Shown here piece after piece: positions 36,552-46,136 of a stretch of DNA of 64,000 nt. This stretch comes from Pseudolactococcus insecticola (GTDB taxonomy: Bacteria > Bacillota > Bacilli > Lactobacillales > Streptococcaceae). Within the stretch, counting starts at the first letter, position 1. Each line of letters opens with the position of its first letter. The notes beneath the pieces were generated by a model. That model worked only from the letters and a program-made list of their open reading frames with translations. It was not told the DNA's origin and ran no database searches. Made by a program: the position numbers and the translations under genes. Where the stretch lies: the NCBI RefSeq assembly GCF_011170065.1, contig NZ_BLLH01000001.1, positions 372,001 to 436,000 of the forward strand, written 5' to 3'.

Positions 36552-37136
36552 TTAGATTGTTTTTTTACGAAAATTTTCAAGAATTGACTTGAGTGCCACA
36601 AAGATAATTGCAAAGGAAACTGAGAATATCGCACCTTCTATCAGATTAAATGGAATCACCATTGTCATCAAATATTTACCTAATCCGATGAATTTGTTAA
36701 TATCGAAATTAGCAAATTTTGCATACATCGGGATGGCAAAAATGTAGTTGGCAGCGACCATGGCAGCTGTCATGACAAGCGTTGCAAGCACGCTTCCTAC
36801 GATGTAAGACTTAGTCTTTGTTTCTTTTTTGAAAAATAATGCAAAGATAACAAGAAATGAGCCGACAGCCACGATGTTAAGCGGTAAACCAATCCAAGTA
36901 TTGACGCCTTCATTGTTAAGTAAGAGTTTGAGCAATGAACGTAAAATCAGGATGATAAAGGCTGCTGATAAGTCATACAAGTAAAGACCAACCAAGATCG
37001 GAATGATAGAGAATTCAATTTTGAGGAAATCTGCACCCGGAATTAGCGGGAATTGCGGAAATATCATCAAGATAAATGAGATAGCGGCAAGCATGGCGAT
37101 AATCACCAGTTTGCGTGTGCGAATTGTGTTTGTCAT
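36552..37136 (-). CDS. ribU: Riboflavin ECF transporter S component RibU
   Basis: Membrane protein of 194 residues, about six helices, that binds riboflavin and works with a shared ECF module encoded elsewhere. FPLIPGADFLKIEFSIIPIL (near 30-50) is the RibU signature, followed by RSLLKLLLNNEG and the C-terminal PFNLIEGAIFS. ATG 37136 with AGGAGG eight bases upstream is chosen. The FMN riboswitch upstream confirms the vitamin. Confidence 0.94.
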   Translation of the reverse strand: MTNTIRTRKLVIIAMLAAISFILMIFPQFPLIPGADFLKIEFSIIPILVGLYLYDLSAAFIILILRSLLKLLLNNEGVNTWIGLPLNIVAVGSFLVIFALFFKKETKTKSYIVGSVLATLVMTAAMVAANYIFAIPMYAKFANFDINKFIGLGKYLMTMVIPFNLIEGAIFSVSFAIIFVALKSILENFRKKTI

Positions 37137-37167
37137 TTGGGGCACCTCCTAAATGTTATTTAGAAGA

Positions 37168-37193
37168 CTTGAAAAAGATAGATTCCTATCGTT
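37168..37193 (-). terminator. Riboswitch-controlled terminator of ribU
   Basis: Minus strand GAAAACGATAG-GAAT-CTATCTTTTTC, one mismatch, ending in T5, between the FMN aptamer and the ribU ribosome binding site. Confidence 0.7.
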
Positions 37194-37200
37194 TTCTTGT

Positions 37201-37339
37201 CTCCTCTTTATCCTGACTTGCGGTCACTTTTGACCTTACAGTTGGTATCGGGATTACACCGATTCGGGCCTGATTTTTGCAATCAAGCTTCATGGACTCT
37301 AACCACCAGTGGGGAAACGATCCCCGCCCTGAAGACTAT
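37201..37339 (-). promoter_or_regulatory. FMN riboswitch (RFN element)
   Basis: Minus strand starts CTTCAGGGCGGGG and contains the conserved GGTGTAATCCCGATACC arm and the CCACTGGTGG-type junction, closing with AAAGAGGAG. This is the RFN aptamer order. FMN binding should reduce ribU expression. Confidence 0.9.
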
Positions 37340-37348
37340 TTAACTATA

Positions 37349-37386
37349 ACAAAAGACTTGCAAATTTGCAAGCCTTTTGTCTTTTT
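37349..37386 (-). terminator. Terminator of rluB
   Basis: ACAAAAGGCTTGC-AAATTT-GCAAGTCTTTTGT on the minus strand; the far edge overlaps the likely ribU -10 (TATAGT). Confidence 0.75.
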
Positions 37387-37392
37387 GGAGAA

Positions 37393-37416
37393 TGCACATA
37401 AATAAAATTATGTAAA
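37393..37416. repeat. 24-bp palindrome copy 2 (3' of rluB)
   Basis: TGCACATA-AATAAAAT-TATGTAAA, two mismatches in the left arm. It abuts the rluB stop codon with no gap. Confidence 0.65.
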
Positions 37417-38133
37417 TTAACCTTTTGCAGCATTAACTAATTGGCTGACTTCTTTTTTTGATAATCGTCTGAACTCACCAGGTTGTAATCCTGTCAGATC
37501 AAGTGTGCCATATTGGACACGTGACAGCTTTTGAACAGGTAGACCCACAGCTTCAAACATTTTCTTGACTTGATGATTACGTCCTTCGTGAATAGTCAGT
37601 TGGACAACTGATTTTTTTGTTGCGGCATCTTGTTTAATGATTGAGTATACTGCTGGTTTTGTTTTTCGTCCGTCAATCTTGACACCCTGCGTCAGAGGTC
37701 GCAGATTTTCTTTATTTGCCTGACCTTCAACTTTCGCAATATAAACTTTTTCGATTTCATGACGTGGGTGAGTCATGAGATTCGCAAATTCACCGTCATT
37801 TGTAAGGAGAATCAAGCCGCTTGTATCCCAGTCAAGTCGCCCAACGGGATAAATCCGCTCGGGAATATGGTGGAAGAAATCAAGTACGGTTTTTCTATTT
37901 TTTTCATCAGAAACCGATGAAATCACTCCCCGGGGCTTGTTAAGCGCATAGTAAACTGGTTCTTCTTTGTAGATTTGCGTTTGTTTAACTTCGACTGCAT
38001 CGCCTGATTTGACTTGATAAGCAAGGTCTTGCATGACCTCACCATTCACCGTAACATCTCCTGCTTTAATCAGTTCTTCTGCTTTTCTGCGACTTGCGAC
38101 ACCTGCGTGTGCGAGGTATTTATTGATTCTCAT
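37417..38133 (-). CDS. rluB: 23S rRNA pseudouridine synthase RluB-like
   Basis: Makes pseudouridine in 23S rRNA. 238 residues. S4 domain [20 protein letters not shown] at the start, [10 protein letters not shown] near 65, and the catalytic Asp in [16 protein letters not shown] near 100. [12 protein letters not shown] near 190 is the conserved RNA-binding loop. It overlaps scpB by 14 bases; the scpA-scpB-rluB order is standard in Firmicutes. Confidence 0.93.
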   Translation of the reverse strand: MRINKYLAHAGVASRRKAEELIKAGDVTVNGEVMQDLAYQVKSGDAVEVKQTQIYKEEPVYYALNKPRGVISSVSDEKNRKTVLDFFHHIPERIYPVGRLDWDTSGLILLTNDGEFANLMTHPRHEIEKVYIAKVEGQANKENLRPLTQGVKIDGRKTKPAVYSIIKQDAATKKSVVQLTIHEGRNHQVKKMFEAVGLPVQKLSRVQYGTLDLTGLQPGEFRRLSKKEVSQLVNAAKG

Positions 38134-38701
38134 TTGTGGTCATTTCCTTTTCGTTGAAAATATCGACATCATCAATATTCATAAGGGATTCTTCAGTTAC
38201 ATCGGGCAACTCCTCCAAGGAGTTGATACCGATATAATCTAAGAAATGGTCAGTAGTTGCATAGATATTTGGATTACCCACGACTTCTTTTTTACCGACA
38301 ACTTCAATTAAGTCAAACGCTTGCAGTGTTGCCATGGTCCCAGAAGAATTGACGCCACGAATCTTGTCTACTTCTAGCCTGGTTAGTGGCTGTTTATAGG
38401 CAACGATTGCAAGCACTTCAAGTGCCGCCTTTGACAGTGACTGATTCATCGGTGTTTTAGCATAATGTTGTAATAACTCGTTAAATTCTGGCTTACTTGA
38501 TAAGCGATATTTGCCTGCTGTCTCGATGATAATCAGCGCTGAATTTTCATCAGACTGATACTTTTCGGATAATTTTTCAATCTGTTGCGAAACGGCACTC
38601 GGCGTAATGTTCAAAAGACTTGATAAATCACGTAGACTTAAGCCATCTTCACCAGTCACAAACAATAGCGCTTCAAGTTCGGCTGTTTTTTGCACGGTCA
38701 A
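38120..38701 (-). CDS. scpB: Segregation and condensation protein B
   Basis: Winged-helix subunit of the SMC-ScpA-ScpB condensin. 193 residues with two wHTH domains: [20 protein letters not shown] near the start and [20 protein letters not shown] with [10 protein letters not shown] near 95-120. It overlaps scpA by ATGA (38698-38701) and rluB by 14 bases. Located about 3.4 kb from the dif site. Confidence 0.95.
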   Translation of the reverse strand: MTVQKTAELEALLFVTGEDGLSLRDLSSLLNITPSAVSQQIEKLSEKYQSDENSALIIIETAGKYRLSSKPEFNELLQHYAKTPMNQSLSKAALEVLAIVAYKQPLTRLEVDKIRGVNSSGTMATLQAFDLIEVVGKKEVVGNPNIYATTDHFLDYIGINSLEELPDVTEESLMNIDDVDIFNEKEMTTNENQ

Positions 38702-39432
38702 GCCCCTTTCGTTTTTTGTAAAATAATATTCCCAAAAGTCGCTTCTTGCTTAAAATCAAGGAAATGATTTTTGATGAGCTCTAACATGGCAAGAAATACC
38801 GTCACAATCTCGTCCAGCGACTTTGACGATTCAAATAGTTCAGTAAACTGGACGGATGTTCTGCTCGTTAAAATCACTCTGATTCTGTCAATCTTATCTT
38901 CAACTGAAAACTCATCAGAACTGATTGTGTTATGATGATCACGAAACTCCGCCTGCTTTTTTTGAATCAAGTTTGAAAAGGCAAAGTATAAATCAAGTGC
39001 ATTTTTATCAAAAAGTAAGGTCACGTCGTCAGATGCGATATTCGTTTTTGCTTTAGAGTAAAATAGGCCACGTGCCTCATGCTTTTCTGATAGGGCAATA
39101 CTCAGTGCCTTAAACTTACGATAATCATCAATTTGACTCAAAATTTCTTGTTCTAGATCGATCGTTTCTTCCTCAAATTCGTCAGAAACCGTTGGCAATA
39201 GCCTACGCGACTTGATCAAAACGAGCTGACTAGCTGTTACAAGATATTCCGATGCAAGGTCAAGCGCAAGTTCTTTCATAGCGTCCAGATAGCTAAGATA
39301 CTGAGTGATAACTTCAACCAAGGGGACTTCATAAATGTCAACTTTGTACTGATTGACCAGATGCAATAATAAATCTAACGGTCCTTCAAAATCATGGATT
39401 TTAATCGTGATTGCTTCTTTTACATAATTCAT
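38698..39432 (-). CDS. scpA: Segregation and condensation protein A
   Basis: Kleisin subunit that bridges SMC heads. 244 residues. [12 protein letters not shown] near 14 and [18 protein letters not shown] near 66 are diagnostic, and the C-terminal wHTH ends with [11 protein letters not shown] and the TFGNIIL strand. The start codon at 39432 lies inside copy 3 of the 24-bp palindrome, with only a weak AGAGAG ahead of it, so binding there could affect translation or transcription of scpAB. Confidence 0.95.
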   Translation of the reverse strand: MNYVKEAITIKIHDFEGPLDLLLHLVNQYKVDIYEVPLVEVITQYLSYLDAMKELALDLASEYLVTASQLVLIKSRRLLPTVSDEFEEETIDLEQEILSQIDDYRKFKALSIALSEKHEARGLFYSKAKTNIASDDVTLLFDKNALDLYFAFSNLIQKKQAEFRDHHNTISSDEFSVEDKIDRIRVILTSRTSVQFTELFESSKSLDEIVTVFLAMLELIKNHFLDFKQEATFGNIILQKTKGA

Positions 39433-39442
39433 TTTATGTAAA
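39419..39442. repeat. 24-bp palindrome copy 3 (scpA start codon)
   Basis: TTTACATA-ATTCATTT-TATGTAAA, perfect arms. The scpA ATG lies in the spacer. Confidence 0.75.
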
Positions 39443-39447
39443 CTCTC

Positions 39448-40200
39448 TTATCTGTAATATTTTTCAAGGGAATGACTAGATTTTAACCCAAGCAGTTCAG
39501 TTAATTCAGTGATAGCAATTTTTTCAGAAACGCGTTGTCTGATGTAAAACTCACGGAGATCACTAGATGTCAATGAACTTGTCTTTTTGAGCTCATAATG
39601 TAAGAATTGCCTTGACTTAGCAAATAGTTCATCCGCATTCTTAATCGGACGGACAAGACGCGCAAATCGTTCACGAATTGGTAAAATACGTTTGAGGCCA
39701 CTCGAATTTTCAAAAGTCAAAATCTTGAAATTCCAATCAAAATCTCGCCAATGAAGCTGTTGAATCTCATAAGGTTTAAGACCGAATTCTAGTATCAAAA
39801 GCGCAATCAAATCCCCTGGTTGCAGCACTTTTTGATAATAGATGTCAAGATTTACGATTGATTGAGTTGTACCGGCAGATTTGTGATTTTCTCGTCCGAA
39901 AGCATCAGCTGCGACATGCTGCAACTCGTAAAAATGTGGCATGTCACCTGATTGATAGAGGTACTTGAGAAATAAGTTGATATTTGTGATTTTGCGCTGC
40001 TGGGAAGACTTAGCCAGTTTTAAAAGGCTTGCTTGATAAAGGTTGAGCTGCGTCTGTGTTAGCCCCTCATTGTGTTCAGGAACGGGACTAGTCACAAAAC
40101 TGACAAATGATCGCAAATCATAATAATAGGCCAGTTTCGTGTTCTCAGATGCCCTAGTTCGCGTATCAATAAACTGTCTAATCTTTTTTTCGTTCAACAA
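39448..40200 (-). CDS. XerD-like protein of the scpAB cluster
   Basis: Tyrosine-recombinase fold, 250 residues, the streptococcal XerD-like family next to scpA. The first catalytic Arg is replaced: the region reads LEFGLKPYEIQQL instead of TGLR-E. The HxxR box is not evident, while SLEKYYR retains Tyr. It is probably not an active recombinase. No ATG is available: TTG 40200 is the likely start, 23 bases inside cbpB, without a clear Shine-Dalgarno. Co-expression with condensin genes suggests a chromosome-organisation role; this is inference. Confidence 0.8.
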   Translation of the reverse strand: MLNEKKIRQFIDTRTRASENTKLAYYYDLRSFVSFVTSPVPEHNEGLTQTQLNLYQASLLKLAKSSQQRKITNINLFLKYLYQSGDMPHFYELQHVAADAFGRENHKSAGTTQSIVNLDIYYQKVLQPGDLIALLILEFGLKPYEIQQLHWRDFDWNFKILTFENSSGLKRILPIRERFARLVRPIKNADELFAKSRQFLHYELKKTSSLTSSDLREFYIRQRVSEKIAITELTELLGLKSSHSLEKYYR

Positions 40201-40645
40201 TATCGTAGTCTTTCGTAAAATTGTGAGCAAAGGCATTGAAAGCCTTGAGAATCTCCTGCCTTGGAATGATACCGTAAAACTGTTGCCCTTTTAGGACTGG
40301 TAAAAATGGCTCTTTGACTAACAAATGTAAAATTTCCTCAAGTGTGTAATCTTTTTGAACCGTGTGAGCATCTCGGTCAACAATTTCTGAAATTGGCGTC
40401 TTATCTGATTTTTCGTAGAAAAAATCATGCTGTATCTCAAAGTTAATAATATCAGTCCAGCCCAAAATACCAATAAACTCGTGATCTTGATTGACAACTG
40501 GAACTTTGGAGTACTTGTACTGACTCAACAGTATTTTCGCATGCGAAACATTGTGCTCACTCATAAGAACCGCAACCTCACTTGCTGGTTTCAAAAAAGT
40601 ATTACTTTGCTGCATTAGAAAACATTCGATATTCTTATCAATCAT
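40178..40645 (-). CDS. cbpB: CBS-domain protein CbpB-like
   Basis: 155 residues with two CBS motifs: ILLSQYKYSKVPVVNQDHEFIG near 38-60 and EILHLLVKEPFLPVLKGQQF near 105. The family includes c-di-AMP-binding CbpB/DarB that couples to the (p)ppGpp synthetase. Ligand assignment is from family context only. Second gene of an operon starting at the murI side; four bases separate it from the phosphoesterase gene. Confidence 0.8.
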   Translation of the reverse strand: MIDKNIECFLMQQSNTFLKPASEVAVLMSEHNVSHAKILLSQYKYSKVPVVNQDHEFIGILGWTDIINFEIQHDFFYEKSDKTPISEIVDRDAHTVQKDYTLEEILHLLVKEPFLPVLKGQQFYGIIPRQEILKAFNAFAHNFTKDYDIVERKKD

Positions 40646-40648
40646 GGT

Positions 40649-41161
40649 CTATGCCCTCAACAGTTCAAATTGGAGATTTGGTATTTCTTGGTGTTGTAAA
40701 TCCCGATAACTAATCTTGTAATGCGTTTGTGTGATATCAATTTTGGCATACATTTTGATGTTGTATTGTCCTCGTGGTTGAGCAACACTGCCTGGATTCA
40801 GGCATAAAACACCATCTTCCACCGTCGCAATTGGCGTATGCAAATGGCCAAAAAAGGCAATTTTTGCAGCTTTCTGGTGCGCAGCAGCAACCAAGTCAGA
40901 AAGTCCCCAGTTAACACCAAAGAGATGACCGTGCGTGACAAAAAATCGCTGATTGTCAGCGTTCAAAACTGCAGTTTCAGAAAAATCATCGTCAAAATCA
41001 CAATTTCCTTTGACAACCGAGATCCCTTGCCAAATGTCATCAGACGCAGGTAACTCAGAGTCGCCACAGTGAATAATGACACTTGCGCTCGTTTCATAAG
41101 TTGCTTTTATCGCTTTGATGACATCTCTTTCACCATGCGAATCGCTCATCACAATAATCAT
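40649..41161 (-). CDS. YfcE/MJ0936-type metallophosphoesterase
   Basis: 170 residues. The metal-binding series is complete: MSDSHGE near 5, IHCGDSE near 32, VKGNCD near 50, VTHGHLFGV near 73 and FGHLHTP near 100. Such enzymes act as phosphodiesterases with an unsettled natural substrate. It sits seven bases after the nucleotide pyrophosphatase gene, as in other streptococci (murI-rdgB-yfcE-cbpB-xerD-scpA-scpB). Confidence 0.9.
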   Translation of the reverse strand: MIIVMSDSHGERDVIKAIKATYETSASVIIHCGDSELPASDDIWQGISVVKGNCDFDDDFSETAVLNADNQRFFVTHGHLFGVNWGLSDLVAAAHQKAAKIAFFGHLHTPIATVEDGVLCLNPGSVAQPRGQYNIKMYAKIDITQTHYKISYRDLQHQEIPNLQFELLRA

Positions 41162-41168
41162 AAAAACC

Positions 41169-42098
41169 TCATTGTTTCAGCCATTCTGGCCATTTTTTTA
41201 ATAAATTTTGTAGGGCACGGGCACGGTGCGAGACCTTATTTTTTTGAGATAAGCTCATTTGTGCCGCAGTGCGCCCCGTCTCTTCGTCTATAAATAGAGG
41301 ATCATAGCCAAAGCCATCGTCACCTTTTGGAATAGTACCAATCTCGCCGAACCACTCGCCTTCAACGACCAATGGTTCTTTTTCAGGTGCTGCCACAACT
41401 AGCGTCGTGTGAAATTTTGCTTTACGTTTGTCAGGCGAAACAGCGGTACTTGCAAGCTCATGAAGAAGTTTTGCGTTATTTTCATCGTCTGTTGCGTGAT
41501 CGCCAGCGAATCTCGCTGACCAGACGCCAGGCAGACCACCCAATATATCGACCATGAGACCGCTATCATCAGCAAGCACCATTTCCCCTGTCAACTCAGA
41601 AATCGTCTTTGCCTTGAGACGAGCATTAGCTTCAAAAGTCATGCCTGTTTCTGCGACCTCAGGGAGCTCTGGAAAGTCATTGAGATTTTTTACAGTATAG
41701 CCCAGCTGACTGAACATTGCCTTAAACTCACGCGTTTTGCCTTCATTTCGGGTGGCAATCAGTAACGTTTTATCAGAAATAACCGGAAGCGACAGGGTTT
41801 CTGAGTGTACTTCAACATCGTCTAATTTGACGACAAGCGTATCAGTGATTATTTCTACATAATTTTTCGCCGTCACATCACGCAAAACTTGGAAAAATAA
41901 TGTCATGATTTCTGACGGCGATGCTTCGTCAACAGCAACTATCTTCAATCCCAGTTCTGACGGGAAATACTTAAAAAATACCGAATATATGGGTAGCTCA
42001 AGCTGTTCACCAAAAATATTTTCGATGCGTAATTGACGAGTCGAAAGCGTATAAGCAAAAATATCTAATATGTCGTGTTTATAAAGTTTAGTTGTCAT
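41169..42098 (-). CDS. rdgB: Non-canonical purine NTP pyrophosphatase (RdgB/HAM1)
   Basis: Hydrolyses dITP/XTP to keep them out of nucleic acid. 309 residues: an N-terminal extension of about 110 residues typical of streptococci, then the HAM1 domain starting [14 protein letters not shown], with [15 protein letters not shown] near 192, [10 protein letters not shown] and GFGYDPLF near 268, and SHRARAL near 295. One base separates it from murI. Confidence 0.94.
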   Translation of the reverse strand: MTTKLYKHDILDIFAYTLSTRQLRIENIFGEQLELPIYSVFFKYFPSELGLKIVAVDEASPSEIMTLFFQVLRDVTAKNYVEIITDTLVVKLDDVEVHSETLSLPVISDKTLLIATRNEGKTREFKAMFSQLGYTVKNLNDFPELPEVAETGMTFEANARLKAKTISELTGEMVLADDSGLMVDILGGLPGVWSARFAGDHATDDENNAKLLHELASTAVSPDKRKAKFHTTLVVAAPEKEPLVVEGEWFGEIGTIPKGDDGFGYDPLFIDEETGRTAAQMSLSQKNKVSHRARALQNLLKKWPEWLKQ

Positions 42099-42099
42099 G

Positions 42100-42894
42100 T
42101 TATAAGTTGATTGTCCTTGATTTGACAGGCATTTTCAGCCAATTTTCTGCAATAGCATCAAACGCCTGACTGCTTGCGGTTGTAAAGAAACTGTGCGCTT
42201 TGTATAACTGAGTCCGTTCACGGTTGATTTCAAAATAATTGAGCAAAACAGAAATATCACGAACGCACTCTGCACCACTGTCAATGAGTTTAACGTCTTG
42301 CCCCATAACATTTTGGATGATGGGACGCAGTAATGGATAATGCGTGCATCCCAAAATCAAGGTGTCAACACGCCCAACCAAAGGTTTTAACGTCTCATAA
42401 ACAATTTTTTTGGCAACACTTGACGACGTTTCGTTTGACTCAACAATTGGTACAAATTTCGGGCAGGCAAGTGATGTAACGGCAAGATTGGGCGATAAAA
42501 GTTGTACTTTTTGCCGATAAATATCCGATTTTATAGTCATAGCCGTGCCAATGATACCGATTTTTCCATTTTCAGTTGCTTTAATCGCCGCACTCGCGCC
42601 TGGTAATATCACACCTAAAACAGGAATATCAAGCGCTGCTTTGACTTCTTCCCAAGCGACTGCCGTTGCCGTATTACAGGCAAAAACGATCATTTTTACA
42701 TTTTTCGATTGGAGAAATTTAACCATTTCCCAAGTAAATTGACGGATCTGCTCTGCAGGTCTTGGCCCATACGGCGCCCGACTAGAGTCACCAATATAGA
42801 CCACTTCTTCATCTGGTAGTTGTCGCATGAGCTCCTTAACGACAGTCAGTCCACCCACACCGGAATCTAAAAATCCGATTGGCCGATTATCCAT
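42100..42894 (-). CDS. murI: Glutamate racemase
   Basis: Supplies D-glutamate for peptidoglycan. 264 residues. [15 protein letters not shown] near 8, [14 protein letters not shown] near 35, catalytic Cys in FACNTATA near 72 and catalytic Cys-Thr-His in LGCTHYPLL near 183. Shine-Dalgarno GAGGT. First gene of the murI-to-rluB run, all on the minus strand and tightly packed. Confidence 0.95.
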   Translation of the reverse strand: MDNRPIGFLDSGVGGLTVVKELMRQLPDEEVVYIGDSSRAPYGPRPAEQIRQFTWEMVKFLQSKNVKMIVFACNTATAVAWEEVKAALDIPVLGVILPGASAAIKATENGKIGIIGTAMTIKSDIYRQKVQLLSPNLAVTSLACPKFVPIVESNETSSSVAKKIVYETLKPLVGRVDTLILGCTHYPLLRPIIQNVMGQDVKLIDSGAECVRDISVLLNYFEINRERTQLYKAHSFFTTASSQAFDAIAENWLKMPVKSRTINL

Positions 42895-42915
42895 TAGTGA
42901 TTACCTCATAAAAAC

Positions 42916-42941
42916 AAAAGCTGAGATAGACTCAGCTTTTT
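42916..42941 (-). terminator. Terminator of the YneF-like gene
   Basis: AAAAGCTGAG pairs with CTCAGCTTTT around a 5-base loop. Confidence 0.8.
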
Positions 42942-42951
42942 GTCATAAACC

Positions 42952-43188
42952 TTATTTTTTCTTATCGGCTTGTTTAGCTGCTGAGCGAATTTGGCGCAAA
43001 ACTTGTTGTACCTGCGTTTCGCTAGGCTTACGACCCATCGAGCTCATCATCGTTCGAACGGCATCTTCGTTCAATGGTGGGTTTTCAAGCAACATTTGCT
43101 TAACTTGGCGACGGCTAAGGAACATGCCGCCAGCAAATCCAGCGATAGCTGCGATAATAATCAATAAAATTGCAATTGCGATTGACAT
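42952..43188 (-). CDS. YneF/UPF0154 family membrane protein
   Basis: 78 residues: one N-terminal membrane helix (AIAILLIIIAAIAGFAGGMF) followed by SRRQVKQMLLENPPLNEDAV and a polar C-terminus ending QADKKK. This is the UPF0154 layout. Function unknown. TGT-TATAAT lies about 40 bases upstream. Confidence 0.85.
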   Translation of the reverse strand: MSIAIAILLIIIAAIAGFAGGMFLSRRQVKQMLLENPPLNEDAVRTMMSSMGRKPSETQVQQVLRQIRSAAKQADKKK

Positions 43189-43264
43189 TTTTGTCTCTTT
43201 TCTCTTTTTCTTATTTACTTTATTATAACAGATTTTACATAATCTGTCTATCTCAAGCCGCTAT

Positions 43265-44512
43265 TTAGAAATCAAACCCAGTGATTGTTGCAAAATAGTC
43301 CTCAGGCTTTTCAGCACGGCGAATCAGACGTGGCGTCCCATCTTCTTGTAACAATATTTCAGCTGAACGCAGCTTCGCGTTGTATTGATAGCCCATGGAA
43401 AAACCGTGAGCACCCGTATCGTGAATAATCAACGTATCACCGACCTCAATTGTAGGCAGTGTCCGTTGTTTTGCGAACTTATCATTATTTTCGCAGAGAG
43501 AACCAACCACATCATAAGTTTCAGTCTCATCAGCCGTTTCTTTACCTGCCACGCTAATATGATGATAGGCACCATACATAGCAGGACGCATCAGATTAAC
43601 GGCACTTGCATCGACACCAATATAGTCGCGATAAGTCTGTTTTTTGTGCAAAACTTGCGTTATCAGATGCCCATGTGGTGCTAACATAAAGCGCCCAAGC
43701 TCCGTGAAAATTTTAACATTTCCCAAGTTGTTGGGTGTCAACACTTCCTCGTAAGCAAGGCGAACACCTTCACCGATTTTTGCGATGTCATTTGCCACTT
43801 GGTCTGGCTGGTAATTTACGCCAATCCCACCTGAAAGATTGATGAAGTCCAGATCAACCTGTGTTTCTGCAACCACTTCTACTGCCAACTCAAACAACTC
43901 TTTGGCAAGAGCAGGATAGTAGTCATTTGTCACAGTATTTGAAGCTAAAAATGAATGAATGCCGAATTTTTTAACACCCAGTTTCTTCAAGTCTTTAAAA
44001 GCTTGAATGAGCTGCGCCTTAGTCATGCCGAACTTCGACTCTTCAGGATTATCCATGATATCAGTGCCCAGAGAAAATACCCCACCAGGATTGTAGCGAC
44101 AAGAAATCGTTTCTGGTATACTTGTTACTTTTGCGAGAAAAGCGACATGCTCATAAGCATCCAGGTTAATGGTCGCATTGAGTTTTCTTGCGTATTTGAA
44201 CTCTTGTGCGGGGGTATCGTTGGATGAAAACATGATGTCTTCTGCTTCAAATCCGAGTTTATGTGACATAAGTAACTCGATTTCAGAGGCACAGTCAACG
44301 CCACAATTTTCTTCTTTTAAGATTTTGAGAATGGCGGGTGTCGGTGTTGCTTTGACAGCAAAGTATTCTTTAAAACCAGGATTCCAGCTGAATGCTTGAT
44401 TGACAGCACGTGCTTTTTCACGGATTCCTTTTTCATCATATAGGTGAAAAGGCGTTGGAAATTCGGCTATCAATCTATCTAATTGTGCTTTTGTAACAAA
44501 AGGTGTTTTCAT
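43265..44512 (-). CDS. lysA: Diaminopimelate decarboxylase
   Basis: PLP enzyme, last step of lysine synthesis (meso-DAP to lysine). 415 residues. YFAVKATPTP near 49 holds the PLP Lys, NLSGGIGVNYQ near 224 binds phosphate, ELGRFMLAPHG near 272, and CENNDKFA near 343 carries the catalytic Cys. Shine-Dalgarno AGAAGGAGA. Copy 4 of the palindrome lies 37 bases upstream of the start. A lone half-site TTTACATA is found 3' of the gene at 43234. Confidence 0.94.
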   Translation of the reverse strand: MKTPFVTKAQLDRLIAEFPTPFHLYDEKGIREKARAVNQAFSWNPGFKEYFAVKATPTPAILKILKEENCGVDCASEIELLMSHKLGFEAEDIMFSSNDTPAQEFKYARKLNATINLDAYEHVAFLAKVTSIPETISCRYNPGGVFSLGTDIMDNPEESKFGMTKAQLIQAFKDLKKLGVKKFGIHSFLASNTVTNDYYPALAKELFELAVEVVAETQVDLDFINLSGGIGVNYQPDQVANDIAKIGEGVRLAYEEVLTPNNLGNVKIFTELGRFMLAPHGHLITQVLHKKQTYRDYIGVDASAVNLMRPAMYGAYHHISVAGKETADETETYDVVGSLCENNDKFAKQRTLPTIEVGDTLIIHDTGAHGFSMGYQYNAKLRSAEILLQEDGTPRLIRRAEKPEDYFATITGFDF

Positions 44513-44548
44513 AATGTCTCCTTCTAGTAAAGTTGGATATTGGATGCT

Positions 44549-44572
44549 TTTACATATCTTAATTTATGTAAA
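44549..44572. repeat. 24-bp palindrome copy 4 (trmFO 3' / lysA 5')
   Basis: TTTACATA-TCTTAATT-TATGTAAA, perfect arms, one base from the trmFO stop codon. Confidence 0.75.
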
Positions 44573-44573
44573 A

Positions 44574-45920
44574 TCAAACCATCAAGTAAGATTGTAAGTC
44601 TTGCAAGGCACGATTTGAAATGGCAGTGTAGCGTTCTTTCTTATCTCGAATCCGTTCGCCCTCAAGTTCTTTGATAATGCCAAAATTAACATTCATCGGC
44701 TGAAAGTTTTTACTGTTAGCATGAGTCACGTAGTAAGGTAGTGCACCAATCGCTGTTGTCTCAGGAAAGACCACGGCTTCTTCTTCTTTAAATAACCGGG
44801 CGGCATTGATTCCAGCAACCATACCGGATGCCGCTGACTCAACATACCCTTCTACACCCGTCATCTGTCCTGCAAAAAAGAGATTTTCTTGTTTTTTAGA
44901 CTGAAAAGTTTGTGTCAAAAGATTTGGCGAATCCATGTAGGAATTTCTATGCATGACACCGTATCTGACAAACTCAGCATTTTCTAAGCCTGGAATCATC
45001 CGGAAAATGCGTTTTTGCTCCCCCCACTTGAGATGCGTTTGAAAGCCCACGATATTATAAAGACTTGCTGCAGCATCATCCTGGCGCAGTTGAATAACTG
45101 CGTATGGGACATTTGTTTCATAGGTTGTGCCATCACGCTTCGTGACGGTATATGTTTCGTTTGGATTTTCAAGTCCGACAGGCTTCATGGGGCCAAACAA
45201 CATGGTCTTGAAACCACGTGACGCCATAACTTCGATTGGCATGCAACCTTCAAAGTATTTTTCTTTTTCAAATGTTTTGAGCTGTGCAACCTCGGCATGT
45301 ACCAGTTCTTGCTGAAATTTTTCAAACTCTTCTTTGGTCATCGGTGCATTGAGATAGGCTGCTTCGCCCTTATCATAGCGAGATTTAAGGTAAACTTTAC
45401 TCATGTCAATCGTGTTGACATCAACAATCGGTGCTGCAGCATCGTAAAAGTAAAAACCGTCTCCATCGTTAAGGTCGTGAATTTTTTGTGCTAATGTTTC
45501 AGACGTCAGAGGGCCAGAGGCTACGACTGTAATCTCATCGTCAGGTAAGTCAATGATTTCTTCTCTGATGACTTCGATCAGAGGATGATTGGTCACTTCT
45601 GAGGTAACAAGTGCTGAAAAGCCATCTCGGTCAACGGCAAGCGCACCACCAGCAGGAACACGGGTTTCGTCTGCCGAGCGAATGATGACACTGTCAAGAC
45701 GTCGCATTTCTTCTTTAAGAAGTCCAACAGCGTTGGTCAAGCTATCGCCACGAAGCGAGTTAGAGCAGACAAGTTCTGCAAAATCGGTAGTCTTGTGCTG
45801 AGGTGTCGATTTAACACCACGCATCTCGTAGAGTTTGACGGGTATGCCGCGTTTTGCAATTTGATAAGCAGCCTCAGAACCTGCAAGTCCAGCGCCAATA
45901 ACATTAATATGGTTTGCCAT
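44574..45920 (-). CDS. trmFO: tRNA (uracil-54 C5) methyltransferase, folate/FAD-dependent
   Basis: Makes ribothymidine 54 in tRNA using methylene-THF and FADH2. 448 residues. [16 protein letters not shown] near 5 is the FAD motif; [11 protein letters not shown] near 50 and [14 protein letters not shown] near 223 carry the conserved Cys pair; [16 protein letters not shown] near 353. Shine-Dalgarno AAGGAAA. A promoter with TATAAT at 45956-45961 precedes it, and palindrome copy 5 lies 45 bases further upstream. Confidence 0.96.
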   Translation of the reverse strand: MANHINVIGAGLAGSEAAYQIAKRGIPVKLYEMRGVKSTPQHKTTDFAELVCSNSLRGDSLTNAVGLLKEEMRRLDSVIIRSADETRVPAGGALAVDRDGFSALVTSEVTNHPLIEVIREEIIDLPDDEITVVASGPLTSETLAQKIHDLNDGDGFYFYDAAAPIVDVNTIDMSKVYLKSRYDKGEAAYLNAPMTKEEFEKFQQELVHAEVAQLKTFEKEKYFEGCMPIEVMASRGFKTMLFGPMKPVGLENPNETYTVTKRDGTTYETNVPYAVIQLRQDDAAASLYNIVGFQTHLKWGEQKRIFRMIPGLENAEFVRYGVMHRNSYMDSPNLLTQTFQSKKQENLFFAGQMTGVEGYVESAASGMVAGINAARLFKEEEAVVFPETTAIGALPYYVTHANSKNFQPMNVNFGIIKELEGERIRDKKERYTAISNRALQDLQSYLMV

Positions 45921-46005
45921 GATTGTTTCCTTTGTTTGATAATCGTAATAGTCAAATTATATCATAAATTATTCTAAAAATGGAATGACTTTCACAATGC
46001 CGCAG

Positions 46006-46029
46006 TTTACATATTTATAATTATGTAAA
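46006..46029. repeat. 24-bp palindrome copy 5 (upstream of trmFO)
   Basis: TTTACATA-TTTATAAT-TATGTAAA; the symmetry extends one base (G...C) on each side. Confidence 0.75.
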
Positions 46030-46136
46030 CTAATGATTTTGGAAAGATAAACACTTCTTCTTTCCTGCTAAGACTTTTTATTTTTTTGTCAGTTGATGAT
46101 ACTATTCTAAGCTAATTGGCCGGATTCTAGGTAGCT

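Noticed and set aside
43234-43241. TTTACATA half-site 3' of lysA, and TATGTAAA at 49147 near ilvE
   Set aside because: Only one arm matches; the partner arm at the 8-base spacing is absent, so they were not counted as palindrome copies.
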